Shown: positions 46,874 through 59,102 of the stretch, piece after piece
Numbering within the stretch: position 1 is the stretch's first letter
Layout of the letters: the number at the start of each line of letters is the position of its first letter
Source of the DNA: Prostheceraeus crozeri
Taxonomy: Eukaryota > Platyhelminthes > Polycladida > Euryleptidae
DNA length: 64,000 bases
Reading direction: 5' to 3'
Assembly: GCA_907163375.1 (NCBI GenBank)
Contig: CAJQUW010001979.1
Coordinates: 372,001-436,000 of the forward strand
Notes under the pieces: generated by a model
Database searches by the model: none
The model's input: the letters and a program-made list of their open reading frames with translations, nothing else
Told to the model about the DNA's origin: nothing
Made by a program: the position numbers and the translations under genes

Positions 46874-46922
46874 ACCCACGACTGATGAGGCTCAATAGGC
46901 CGAAACATGTCTTGCACTGGTT
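46869..46922 (+). ncRNA. Hammerhead ribozyme, apparently complete type I core
   Basis: All invariant parts are present in order. The CTGATGA core is at 46882-46888. Helix II is GGC (46889-46891), loop TCAATAG, GCC (46899-46901). GAAA is at 46902-46905. A minimal helix III is A-U, C-G with an AT loop (GAAAC-AT-GT), and the cleavage triplet is GTC at 46909-46911. Helix I is CGA/TTG (46879-46881 with 46912-46914, one G-U pair), an internal loop, then AACC/GGTT (46869-46872 with 46919-46922). The predicted cut falls after C46911. Such small-helix-III hammerheads are known in retroelements of animals, including Penelope-like elements and schistosome SINE-like repeats. Confidence 0.85.
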
Positions 46923-48647
46923 ACATCTGTTGAGGTTTTCTGAATAACGTATATACATTTACATATACACTGTACAGCACATGTACATATGCAATATATA
47001 CGAGTCACTGTTAATGTATATGCAATATTCGATAGGTGCATCACAATAATGTAATCTACTTTTCACCATTAATACTTTATCAAAGCAATTCTCACTTCAT
47101 AATTATGAATAAAGTTAATCTTCAAAATCCCTCTAAAAATCGTAAAGCAGATTTGATGGCTAGAGCTCCCACTCACATTAAAAACCAATTTTTACTTAGG
47201 AATGCATTAATGGCAAGAATTTTACAGGCTTGCCACAAGTTCCCGATTTCAAAGTAAAAGAATTAGAGACATTGGAGACTTTGTCATACACTTCAACTTT
47301 ACTCTAGACTATTACACACGATGCAATTTTATGATAATTATTTGATTAAAAGCAAGTTAAGTTGAGAGGAGATAAATGTCACCAGATATCTTCAAAGCAC
47401 TAAAATACTCATTTGCATGAAATTCGGACTTTCAGTTATCTCATCATGTATCTGATCTCTCTGAATCACATAAATCTTAAGCAGATGATTCAACATCTAT
47501 ATCAATCCGTTGGAACGGCCAGAAGCAGAAGTATATCACAGCGTGATCAAGAGATAATTCATGTGACCTCCAATATCAATAGATAATAGATACATCTAGT
47601 AGAATATCTCTTGTCTTTAACCTATTAGCATTTGTATTCATCGTCATCTGCTGATGAAAATATGACTCTCAGAGCTTGTTAATCATCGTGGGCTTGAGAA
47701 TTACGAAATATTCGGTCAGTTAAATTGACAGTAATAATCATAGCATCTGCTAGGTTTTGAGAGAAACTGAATCAGAAAGTAAGATAATGAATGTTCATGA
47801 GTATGGTGTGTAGGTGCTGTAAATCTACAAGCACGTATATAACAATCTTTATCAATTACTTGCGGCCTAGTAATTTCTTCATCAAAATCCAAGTCCATTT
47901 CATAAAATCCTTACACATCGAACCTAAGACTTCATTTGCGATCACCACATTTGAAAACTTGATCACCGGCAACGTTTGACTTTCGAATAATGAGGTACAA
48001 AATGACACTGTTATAATATGCGACTTTCTATATGTAGGTCACATATCTGAATCCCTAATACTTCTTCATGTTTCCTCAAGGACCTTTTGTGGCAATGTCT
48101 AACACGCATCACAGCATTCGTTCAATCTGTTTTACAATGCAAACATATGCTGTTTATCTAGGGAACGATTTTGCTGCTGATGAAATGAACGCGCATGTGC
48201 TCAAAAGGAAGCTGAATGACATTTTCAAACGTCGTGATCTGTTGTGAAATTGTCAGCATTGTATGTGATTTTTCACGTGCATTGTGGCTAAAATATGCAA
48301 ACATTCAATGTATTCGTTTGTTCGCTGTTTGTATTTTGAATGTAAACATTTAGTTCATCAGCCTATACGACATGATTTGGGCTAATTTCACAATTTCTGT
48401 CAAGTGATGATCAGTGACGCGTCTGGCATTATATTTGTGACAGCCAGTGTATATGGTAATGTTTGAGCATCTATACATATTTTGAACATGATGAGACCCA
48501 GCTCGATTTTGAAACTCTGCCTGTTGATAAGGAAATGGTGTCGTTGTTGGGATCAATGAGTAAATCAGTCCTTCAAAATATGTTAATGATTGACCACCAT
48601 TCACTGAGTTATGATTAATAATAAAGCAATTACCACTGTTTTCTCAG
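46923..48647. other. No clear gene
   Basis: AT-rich. An open frame ending at 47257 is plausible by codon choice but unsupported by splice signals. Confidence 0.35.
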
Positions 48648-48770
48648 GAGTAAAACGAATAATTCAAGCTTTGGTCCAGAATAAATCGTTTAATTCAGAC
48701 AAATGTCTCACTTCGTTGCTTCAATTATGTGAGAAATCGTCCACAATTGACTTGTATCCTTCATTGTCCA
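48648..48770 (+). CDS. Candidate orphan exon, unrecognised
   Basis: Open between a good acceptor (GTTTTCTCAG) and a strong donor (CCA|GTGAGT). It encodes VKRIIQALVQNKSF, CLTSLLQLCEKSS and LYPSLS. It could also read on to a TAA at 48791-48793 as a terminal exon. Composition looks protein-like (helical, mixed codons), but I do not recognise a family, and chance is possible. Confidence 0.3.
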
Positions 48771-49376
48771 GTGAGTGGGACACATTATTCTAATTCTTGG
48801 TGTGCTTTCAGTGACTCTGCATGATTCCCTCTGGTTTTTTAACATGCTCAGTTATTTAGTGGAAAGCTGAATAATTTTGTTATTTTGCGTGGGAAAAAGG
48901 CAATCTGACAAGACAGAATTTTTCGTTTTATTGAACACATCCTTCAATGTCCAACTTAGTAAATGTCTTAGCAATATGTGATGGGGCAAGTCAACTTAGA
49001 TTCTGGAAAAAAAGGAGCAGAAAATTCAGCATTAGCCATATCGTCAAAACATCTTACATTGCAATCGTCACTTATATTTAGGCTGCCAAACTAAAACCGC
49101 ATCTTAAAGGCGTGCCATTAATAACAGCAGAAATGTGTTTGCAAATCTGTTTGCAGAAATGTCTTCAAAATTTACAACATCCAATTAAATCGTCAGCTAG
49201 TTGTTTTTTTCATTAGTGGAGAAAAAACAAATTAATATCTTCGCAATAAACTTACTGCAGCCAATGCATTCCTCTACATTTAATCTTACTGGATTTTATT
49301 TGTATGCTACTTAAACAATAAATTTTCACTCAAATTGCATTATCGTACGAGTATCGTTGTACGGCCTACATGCGTG
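48771..49376. other. No gene seen
   Basis: AT-rich and featureless. Confidence 0.4.
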
Positions 49377-49384
49377 GTTTTTGA

Positions 49385-49859
49385 TAAGGGATGGAATATT
49401 CGGCCGAATAGTTGACGAATACAAAACTTGATTTAATTGAGTTTTTCTGAATTATTGGATTTCGATTAGTTTGATTTGGATATTTAGTCAACACATCATT
49501 TTCACGTGGAACACGCAGTGTAACCTAGGCTTGTTTTTAAGAAAACAATTACAAAAACATTATAAGAAACCTTATAATTTCCATTGATACATGATTTAAG
49601 GGATTGGCCGACTGATTTTTCTAAAAAAAGGGACGCTACTCAACAGTTCTTTACATCACCTATCCACACATGTAAACACACAAATTGTATATTGCACAAC
49701 TGACATGAAAACATAAAACCGTAAATACACCTGAATTGATTATATCAGATACGACATGATCTCGATGATGGCTGAACTATTCGATCGAATATTCGGCGCC
49801 ATCTGGCCGAATATTCGGTATTCGGCCGAATGCGAAAACCATTATTCGGAACACCATTA
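49385..49859. mobile_element. hAT-like MITE with ATTCGGCCGAAT motifs
   Basis: Exact 8-bp TSD GTTTTTGA at 49377-49384 and 49860-49867. Ends TAAGGGATGGAATA and the inverse TAATGGTGTTCCGAATA are related imperfectly. TATTCGGCCGAATA palindromes occur next to both ends. 475 bp, non-coding. Confidence 0.8.
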
Positions 49860-49867
49860 GTTTTTGA

Positions 49868-51802
49868 AAGTCGCTTATGGTCGGGTGACATGAAGTTGAA
49901 TCAATTTCTGTTATTTTATGTTGCGGATGGCTGCAGTGCACTTACAGACCGCTATTTTTCGATGAAATAAGATCATATTACCACTTAATGGCACAAAGAA
50001 AAAGCCTCTGTAATCAGCTAGGCCTTCTCACTTTTCAATATTCACATGGATTTTATAATGTAGATTAATAATTCCTTAATTAAACAAGTTAGTTGTGTAC
50101 AATACTGCTTTGTACATTTTACATGCACGATTATGTCATGTAAGGCCATGCGACCACTAGAAGTCCTTATATACGCTTTAAAGAAAGGAATAAATGAATT
50201 TTAATTTTCCCACCACTGGTCTAGAATGTAGTGAACGATCCACGTGTAATTCCTCTACTCCAATTCCAGAAAGCAGTCCTTGAAGTCCAATTATTTGAAA
50301 TGGACCCGAGGGGACAATTTGCCCAGTTTGGGCATGGAACCACTGCTCTATGGAGTGATCTGACCTCAAGTCTTGTTATGGATAATCAGCAGAATAATGT
50401 AAGGGAGAAGATATTCCACAGATAATTGAGACGAGAGATGATCTAATAAACACCATCACCAACAATCTTTCTGCCATTATTCTCTCTACCTGTGCAACTG
50501 CCGTTTTAACTCAGGACCGCCAATCACCAATCATCATCACAGTCACGATAGATGCAACGTTCTTAGAAAGGAATAGACCGAATAATTGAAATAAAGGTGT
50601 GAGCGATACCAGTATTAATGTTGTTTAAAATGTACTTAGACGAAATCTTGTGGTGCCAAGTCCATAGAGAAGACAAGTTCCCATGGAGTTTATTGCTTAA
50701 AACTATTTTCATTCTTAACTGACATTTTGCTCTCAAGCTTTACTCCCATGAAGCATTTGTTGAATATTGACATAATATTGTCGTACATGACTGAAAGTCT
50801 TTCATAAATAGTGAGAAAATTTTATTCCATTTGCAAATGTGGAAAAGATTTGTTCCAGTCCAATTCCAATCTATCGATTTTCAAAATCAACTATTAATCC
50901 TGAAAACACCTGATTTTGAAGGATTCAACATTAAATTGTAAAAAGGCAATTAATTGGTACAATTTACAATAGTCACACATTTTTCCAGGGCACATCTTTG
51001 CAAAATTAGGAAAAGAAAAGTACCTGTAAATTTTGTTGCCTTAAAAATTTAGTCTGCTCCTTACTTTTCAAAGTCATGACATATCAAAGTCCATTTTTAA
51101 AATAATGTCGCTGAAAGTCGGCTACACGAAAGCAGGGTTGAGAAAAATTGTCTTTTCGTTGTCTTCTTATTTTTCTGTAATGTCTTAAATGTGTTTTTCT
51201 TTATTCGTTGTGGAATCACAAAATCATCTGCTTTACAAAGTGAAAAGCTTCATCAGATATGATATCAGAATCTTAAATTCAATAATCCAAATTAGATAGA
51301 ATATCAAACTATCGTAGAAGAATTGATTCTTCTTCTCTAAACAAAAGAGGTCAGTTGGATAGTAATTATGTCATGATAAGAATGCATCAGTGCTGATAAC
51401 AGAAGTGAGATTCGGTAAAGGCTATTGAAGACGTTGAACATTTGACGTAGAATGTTTGCTAAGGAGCATCTCCTTGACAAATTCTTTTTTTTCTTATTAT
51501 GCTGATGACATTATTTTGTAGTTATTTCGTCAAGTCAAGGCACTTATCACAAGTCTCCTTACTCACAATGAATAGAAATAATGATTTTCTTTTGGCCTTA
51601 TTTGTCTGTGGGGGCGCGACTCGCAGATGATAGAAGAAAAAGTATACATCTTTGTAATTTCATGAAATTTACACGTTTATTTCAGCAACTATCAAGAAAT
51701 GCATTCAAAGCGTGAGTTTGACGGTCTCAAAAATTTGGTGTTTATTGCAATAACTGCATGATCATATTCTCGCAAATCACGAATTCATACTTCTTCGATA
51801 CA
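49868..51802. other. No supported gene
   Basis: An open frame at 50231-50425 ends in CCCAGTTTGGGCATGGAACCACTG, which looks like the terminal repeat of a hAT element, so it is not annotated as coding. The remainder is AT-rich. Confidence 0.4.
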
Positions 51803-51890
51803 ATACCTAACTAACGAACGAAATACATGGAGAACCGATCATTGCTACAGAAAACGTAATCTTTCTCAATTATTGTCAATTTGATTGCAG
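51803..51890. repeat. Left ~88-bp direct repeat flanking LINE
   Basis: TAACTAACGAACGAAATACA...TTGTCAATTTGATTGCAG recurs at 55740-55826 with about a dozen differences. It directly precedes the LINE ATG region. Confidence 0.75.
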
Positions 51891-54800
51891 TTAAGAAATG
51901 GAATCATTTGCATCATCAATTGTCGAAACATCCCAAGTAGTGTGCAAACACTGTGTTCAGGAAGTCAAGAGTGGTGAGATGCAGTTGAATTGTGACAAAT
52001 GTGCTGAATTTTATCACATCCATTGTGTGTACCTACCCGACAACGACTTAAAATCAACGTAGACGAGAAAAATACGAAAAGTAGATATAAAAGGAGTATC
52101 TGTGTATGAAAATCTATTTAATGACAATAGAACTGAATACATAGATAGTGAGGAAGGAATCGTGTTGATGCTAGTAACTCGTGTTGGTGAACAGTAAATG
52201 GACAGATTTAAAAAAGATATTCCTCATGATTTCATACAGAGAAAGCAGAGAATCTACATATAAAGATTTTTTTGAGAAAATCAAGCGATATATAATAAAG
52301 CAGAATATGTAACATATAATAATAATTGGTGACCTAAATGGAAGAGTCTCTAATGAAAGTGACAATAAAAACAGTGACCTGCCTCATAGAATGTCTGAAG
52401 ATAAACTATAAACACTAATGGTCGTGAAATAATTTCATTTTGTAATGTAACATCTTTGGTAATTGCAAATGGAAGATTTGAGACTTAAGACATTATCGAA
52501 AACTGTGCTTTTAATAGAATGCAGCGTAATGAATTTCGAAAATCTGTAGTTGATTATCTTGTCCTATCTAAATCATTAGTGAATAAACTGAAAAATTTTG
52601 AAATCCATGAGTCTGTATCGTACAATTATCATTCGCCATTAGCATTTGAGATTGAAATGAATACGAAAACTGCAGCTGCCATCAGGCATCGAAGATAAAA
52701 GCAATAAAACCATTCAAATGGACTGACACAAATAAAAACAATTTCAGCTCGAGTAAATTCGTTAAGGATTGTGCAATTCTCAAGAATAGTATTAAGTCAA
52801 CACTAATGTCAGCAACGAATATTCATGCTGAACTGTACAAAAATAAAACAAAAACTATTGAAAATAAATACGCATGTGATAATAAGCGCATCTACACGGA
52901 TGAATTAAGAAAACTACGAAGAGATTACAGAAGAATAGTTACGGAATATAAAACTGATCAATCAAATGAAAATCTGATTAATCTAATGACACAAATAAGA
53001 ATTTTAAATAAAAAAATTATAGAAGAAAAACGGTGGCTAAGAAAGATCAAATATAGTGAACTTCAAGCCGCAAAACAAAATGATGATCACAAGCGATATT
53101 GGGAAATACTCAACCCAAAGAAAACTGAGACTCACATAGAAAATAACCTAACTGCACAACACTTCAAGACTGCTATGACAGAAATGATGCTGCGAACAGC
53201 AACATCCATCCTACCAGGATCGTGACACTAAAAACAAATTCATTAACAGACTTATTAAATGCTAAATTTACATATAACGAAATTGAAGCAAATATAAAAA
53301 AACTCAAAAGATTTTAAATTAAGTGGACCAGATGGCTTTGTATATGAAATGTTAAAAGAAAATTCAACAGAAACCGTAGACATCCTTCAAGAAATGTTTG
53401 ATAATATATTAATTTGTAATGAAATACCATGGAGTCGAAACTGGATTATTCCTATATATAGGAAAGGAGAAAATGCAAACACAACCTCATATCGCTGGAT
53501 CACCTTATCCTCATGTTTAGAAAACCTTTTTACAAAGATTTTAAATGAAAGACTGAATTCATGGTTCACCCATGTCAACTAAAATGAAATATTGAGCGGA
53601 ATTGTGTTGTCACAACAATCCAAATCGCATGAATAAAATTCAGTACCAGTTTTATAAGAATCACTATCATTTGGTAAAATCTACCCTAAACTATTGCTTG
53701 ATCGGAGAATTTGGACTTTTTCCAATAGAATTTTATGTTTCTAAGGCGGCGATCACTTTCTGGATAAAAGTAATAAATAGCAAAAACAGGAATTTTGGCT
53801 AAAGAAATATATAATGAAATTTATAACCACATGAATGGCTCTCAATATTCCTACACATGGACAACTAAAATGAAGATGTTACTGAAAAAAGTCAACCTAT
53901 AACACTTATGGCAAAATCAAAATACTGTAGATAAAAAAAATGATGGAAAAATGTACACGTAGCACTCTGTTTGAATACTTTCGCACTCAATGGATTGATA
54001 GTGCCAAAGAGAGTACTACAGAAGGAAATTATTTGGAATTAGTAAGATTAGAATTGAATTTGAAGCCCTATTTAGATATAGACGTGCCAGTGGAAATATA
54101 TGCCTTGATAAACTATAGAGTTAATAGCAACGTCCTTATGGTAGGAATTGGTACATACAAAAGTAGGAAAAGCGGATCATAAAAAACGGACCACCTAAAT
54201 TTCACTGAGATCCAATCGATTTTCATGTCTTCCGGTCGTGTCTCACATCAACGTGCCACACATCATTCGAAAGCTTGCATTCTCAGCTTTAAAATGACCT
54301 GTAATGGACTTATATCCGTTGCTGTATTTGCTGAGCAGTGCTCAAAAGATGAAAAAGTTAGTGACATCGTGAAGTTTTCACAAAATCATGACTTTTTTAT
54401 TGAAAATGTTATATTCTCACTTTTTCATCAAAACTGTTAGTGTTTGGTATCTTCAGAATCATTGCGATGTGAAGAGTACGAATATATAAGTCATATACAC
54501 ATAGTTCAATAGTTCTTTTTCAAACTTCTTCAATATTTTTCTCATTTCCGCAAAAGCAAACAAACACCATGTAAGGTGAACGAAAGTTCAAAACAAGACA
54601 ATTAGCGAAGGAATGTCTTTGTTCTCTCATAGCAGCTGCGATTGTTTGCCTTCATTGTTTCCGTCCTTTTGCGGAAATGAGAAAAAATATTGAAGAAGTT
54701 TGAAAAAGAACTATCGAACTGATATGAATATAACTTGCATATTCGCACTCCTCACATCGCAAGGATTCAGAGGATGTCAAACATGAACACTTTTGATGAA

Positions 54801-55735
54801 AAAGTGAGAACATAACATTTTCAATCAAAAAGGTCTTGATTTTGTGATAACTTCACAATATCACTATCTTTTATTAGTTCACCGATCTTGATGAATAGCA
54901 TGTCAAAAGAGAGCTTAGAAAATGCTCGCTCTTCCCGTGCCTGATTCATTATCATATTCACATGTCTTCTTACTGAAAAATTGCGATTTGTAAATTAAGC
55001 GATTTTCATATTTTGAGCACTGCTCAGCAAATACAGCAACGGATACAAGTCCATCACAGCTAATATTAAAGCTGAGAATGCAAGCTCTCGAATGATGTAT
55101 GGCACGTCAATGTGTGACACGATTGGAAGACATGAGAATCGATAAAATCTCGGAAATTTAGGTGGTCCGCTTTTTATTGTCAGCTCTGTATGATGAGCGT
55201 TTATGCGAAACCTGAAGCAGTCAAAAAGTTGAGACTTTATATCATTTCTTAGTTGAATGTCCTGCAGATGATAAAATTAGAAGGAAATTTGCACCATTCT
55301 TGAGAAACATAAGTTGTAAAGAAGAATTCTACAATAAAATAACTACTCCCAGTATCTCCGAAATGAAAGGTATCTACAAACATCAAAATAATTCAAATAA
55401 AGTTAGGAAGAAAGACAAATCACAATAAATTGCCAAGCACATACTGTTCTAGATAAGCAAGTCACCAATCTGATTTAATGTAATAGCTTGATTTTATGCC
55501 AAATCAGTCGTATCGATTTCTATGAAAAATCAAGGTCTGCCTTGATATTTCATGCTTCTTATTGTTTGATTTCTATGCTGAACCGGATTGAGCACTACTG
55601 AAACTATGTGCGAAACTTATGAGCCTGTCCCTATCCTCTAACAATGGAAGTACCAACAAAAGCAAGCAAAATCGATTCGATGTTAAGAGTATTCATGCCG
55701 ATTGAAGTAGATTGCAAGCCAAATCTCTGCCCAGT
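51891..55735 (+). mobile_element. Decayed LINE with N-terminal PHD-like finger
   Basis: Order on the + strand: a short ORF at 51898-52062 with CKHC, CDKC and HIHC (PHD-type half-finger); endonuclease-like debris at ~52110-52700 (IDYLVLSKSL, NYHSPLAFEI); a pre-RT helical region at 52806-53225; RT fragments at ~53300-53582 (KLSGPDGFVYEML, PIYRKGENANTTSYRWITL); and C-terminal blocks at 53800-54178 and 55180-55430 (KVETLYHFLVECPADDKIRRKF). Typical LINE gene order, with many stops and shifts. A foldback element splits the C-terminus. Clade not determined. Confidence 0.75.
54179..55177. mobile_element. ~1-kb foldback element inside the LINE
   Basis: Nearly the whole element is palindromic. Ends are ATAAAAAACGGACCACCTAA / TTAGGTGGTCCGC...TTTTTAT, then matching blocks inward (GCTGTATTTGCTGAGCAGTG / CACTGCTCAGCAAATACAGC; TTCAAACTTCTTCAATATTT / inverse at ~54690) down to a spacer of under 90 bp near 54570-54655. 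The right arm carries an extra ~140-bp segment at about 54865-55010. No coding sequence; TSD not identified. Confidence 0.85.
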
Positions 55736-55739
55736 CAAT

Positions 55740-55826
55740 GCATAACTAACGAACGAAATACAAGGAGAGTCGGTCATTGCTACAGAAAACTTCATATTTC
55801 TCAGTTATTGTCAATTTGATTACAGG
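55740..55826. repeat. Right ~88-bp direct repeat flanking LINE
   Basis: Counterpart of 51803-51890. Divergence is consistent with an old duplication. Confidence 0.75.
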
Positions 55827-55862
55827 TGAGGTACCTAATTGAAAACTTTATATTTTTATCAG

Positions 55863-56018
55863 ATTAAATGCTTGCTACCTGTATATCCGTCCTTGGACTA
55901 CATATTGACCGGCTCTCCAAAACTTATAGATAAATTGCGATTGTTAGATGAACAAGAATTTAATCCAGGAAAAGATGCAAAATCACAACTTAGATTTATT
56001 CATTCATATGAATACTAA
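55863..56018 (+). CDS. Candidate terminal exon, unrecognised
   Basis: After the acceptor TATATTTTTATCAG an open frame of 51 codons ends in TAA. It encodes LLPVYPSLDYILTGSPKLID, then LRLLDEQEFNPGKDA and RFIHSYEY. Codon choice and composition look like real protein, and the segment starts in frame at the splice site. I cannot name a family. No partner exon nearby is certain, because the upstream DNA is a LINE insertion. Confidence 0.4.
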   Translation: MKCLLPVYPSLDYILTGSPKLIDKLRLLDEQEFNPGKDAKSQLRFIHSYEY

Positions 56019-57761
56019 GACGTGAGATAATGTAAATATCATTGAACATTGTTCTTCAATTCCAGATTATTCATGATCAATTTTGACATTGATGTGTAAT
56101 GCGTGTAATGATTTACCCACGGCCTTTTCTCATCCTCCATCTATCAATCATTGTATTTAGGCATTCCTATCATTTTATCACTCATCACATCAATGTTATG
56201 TATATTTGTACTGCGTTTTCAAAGTTGGAAATAAGCGTTTTAACTTTTGACATAATAGCAATGATTAACAATGCTTTATTTTGAAAAAGGAATGTGGCAT
56301 GGAGATGAAATAAATGAATTGATACGTGTGCATCAATGTGATATTTTATTGAACGGCATGCACAATTGAATATGTAGCTTGGTGAACAATCGTTCATTAC
56401 TCATATGATGTAGACATGACAGTCTTGACAAATATCACACTGATTCCGTCATCAACAGCCCCACAAAGAGTCATGGTGAAAAGGAAAACTAAAAATTTAA
56501 AATGAATTTCGGTTTCGAAGAAGGCATGCGCAATCCTGCTGACTGAAATGTGAAATGCTAGTTTCGAAGACCCCTTACTACTTTTCTATCAATAAATAGC
56601 CTGAGGTAACAGACATTTGTGTATCTTCAACAAAACATTAGCCTACTTTAAGAAAATTCAACAAAATCAGCATCAAAACCAGCCATACTTCACAAAAATG
56701 CACGCTCAATCAACGCACTTACACTATTATCACATTTCATGTTACCAAATACAAGCACTTACACGTGATGAAAACTATTTACTTTACACAGGTATAGCTA
56801 TCCTTCATTAATTTCGAAATGAGTGTGTAGAAATATATCTGACTCCATTGATTTTTCCAACTTGATCAAAGCAAGAAAATCTAACTTTCAGGTTGATAGG
56901 GAAGTAGTGGGAAGGAATAAGAATATGATATTTTCTTTTCAACTTCAAACAGATGTCGTGCTACTGACTAGAAATACAAAACATATTGAAGAAGTCGATT
57001 TTGGACGTTAATCTAAATCGTCTGCCAACTTTCATGAGTCTTAAGAAGCAGAATTTGAAGCGGTTGAGCGCAAGAGTGAAAAATTGAATGCTGTGAATAT
57101 GTTCTTCGAATTGCAGTTTTCATCTAATTGAGTAATTGAATCTGTATTGAATGTACTTCATTCTGTGGAAATAGCCCACCAGACGACTTGTTTTGTAAGC
57201 TAATAATTTTGCATCCAAAAAAGATTGACATCTGTTGACAACAATTATGAATAAATTAAGGTTTAGCATCACTCCTCCCTCAACGGGGACTGGAACAGCG
57301 CTGACATACTCAAATGTAAGCTGAAATATTGCAATATTTGTGCTCCGGATATTCTTCCCGCCGACATCCGGTAATACTCCCGAGGTTCGACTTCATGAAC
57401 AAAATATCACAAGTCCACTGTGCCGCTAATGTCACTGGTAACCATCACGAATGGATGGATTGAGTGGTCTTTCCTACTCTGTTTGATGCTTATCATACGA
57501 AATAGGATTATAAAAATATTGATCACCATTCTATATGATACAGATAGTCCTAAGAAGGACGGATTTGAAAATGATATAATGAAATCGTGCACTATTTCCA
57601 CGTCAGGTAAATCACTTAAGATAAATACAATACCAAAATAGGCAACACATCATTTACTAAGGTGTGGGAAACAAACTAAGATCAATATCATAAACAATAC
57701 GAGTTCAACTTGTGTGTGGATCAGTGGTCCTATTTCGGATGAAATTCCCCCTCCCTCATTA
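56019..57761. other. No gene seen
   Basis: AT-rich and unassigned. Confidence 0.4.
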
Positions 57762-57769
57762 ACAGGATT

Positions 57770-58185
57770 GGTACTTCTATTCTTTTCCCCCACATTTTTT
57801 TGTTGACACCCATGAGTGTTGCATCGTTAGCGATCTTCTCTTGCTCCTGAGTGCAGCCTCACTACCACCGCAAAAGCGTTGGGTGTGTAAAATTCCTCTG
57901 GTTTATAGAAAATTCACAGTACTTGCTTTGCGGTTCACTGTAGCTGCAGTGTAGACAACAATTCCACGAAGTTAATGATCACAGCACAGCTGTATTCTGT
58001 TTTCTAACTGAGTATCCAAGGGACCAATCCCTCATCCCAGGGGTCAAGTAAGACTTCCCAGGGGTGTTGTGCTAACACTCAGTGACAGATCAAGTCTATT
58101 CTAAATCCAATGTGACTAAGTTTTACGAAATTTGATGAATTTGGAAACATTGGAAAATGTGCGCGGGGGGGGAAATAGAAGTACC
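57770..58185. mobile_element. MITE, copy B with 8-bp TSD
   Basis: Ends GGTACTTCTATT / AATAGAAGTACC are perfect inverses, followed by C-run/G-run stretches. Exact 8-bp TSD ACAGGATT at 57762-57769 and 58186-58193. The interior is the reverse complement of copy A at 23562-23970. 416 bp, non-coding. Confidence 0.9.
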
Positions 58186-58419
58186 ACAGGATTTTCAAAA
58201 TTTCAGCGGTTTCTGGTGAGAATTTAAGACTATTAGAAGCTATGAAGATTTCTCTGTTCAGAGATTGAATTTTGAGAAAAAAATTGTATTCATTTGAATT
58301 TACTGTGACATAGCGGATCCGATTTTTAAATGAGGTCTACTTTTAAGTAATTTTCTAAATATTCTCTTTAAACAGATGTAGCTTCCTTAGTAATGATCTA
58401 TGATGTCCTTGTGTTTTAG

Positions 58420-58655
58420 AAAACAACGACTTAGTTTGGATGAATTTATTGGTTTTACTAGTATTAATTAACTTAATCGGCATACCATTTTCATACTATT
58501 TTATGACAATTCCTCATCTTGTTGCGCCTTCAAATGCAAGTTTATACTTGATGAACCAAAACAATAGTAGGACAGATAACACTGAAAATAAAATGTTCTT
58601 CACAATAGTGGATGCGGTCGAGCGGTGTCACATTTTTCGAGACAGCAAAATGCTA
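58420..58655 (+). CDS. Candidate exon with membrane segment, unrecognised
   Basis: Open between a GTGTTTTAG acceptor and a CTA|GTAAGT donor (78 full codons, entering with two bases of a split codon). It encodes a hydrophobic stretch (MNLLVLLVLINLIGIPFSYY), then a polar segment with potential N-glycosylation sites (SNAS, NNSR) and FFTIVDAVERCHIF. It may be a membrane or secreted protein's exon. No family recognised; chance cannot be excluded. Confidence 0.3.
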
Positions 58656-59102
58656 GTAAGTCTTGTTTATACCTAATTAACAGTTTAATTTAACAGTTAA
58701 CGGCTTATAAAAGACGAGTGGGACTAAGTTCCCAACCGGTGTGTCGGCGTCGATGACAAAACAAGAGATACAACGTAGTGGATGCGAATTCTGTGATATG
58801 GTAGAATTTTGAGAATTGTGAGAAATTTCACCGTTTCCCTTCACGTCACCAACCTTATAAAATCAGTAAATAAAACACATGTATTTGTTTTCTTTGCGAA
58901 CTTCCGTCGGCATCGGATTGTGACATAATAACCTCCAGCAGTGAACATGCATTCTGTGCATACAGTTAATGACGTGCGTTTTCTTCAAATGTCGAGTCGA
59001 AGCTTGATGTGTCACTGACAATGAAAAACCACCCGTAATTCGCATAACCTGTCGTCTCTTCAATGGTATTTGCTTCGGCTTTATAATTTCCTCGGCATAC
59101 GA
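58656..59102. other. No gene seen
   Basis: Unassigned. Confidence 0.35.

Noticed and set aside
47036-47257. 73-codon + strand frame with plausible codon use
   Set aside because: No good acceptor or donor and no family recognised.
50178-50425. Exon-like frame with a GTAAGG donor
   Set aside because: It contains CCCAGTTTGGGCATGGAACCACTG, typical of hAT terminal repeats, so the frame is more likely inside a transposon relic.
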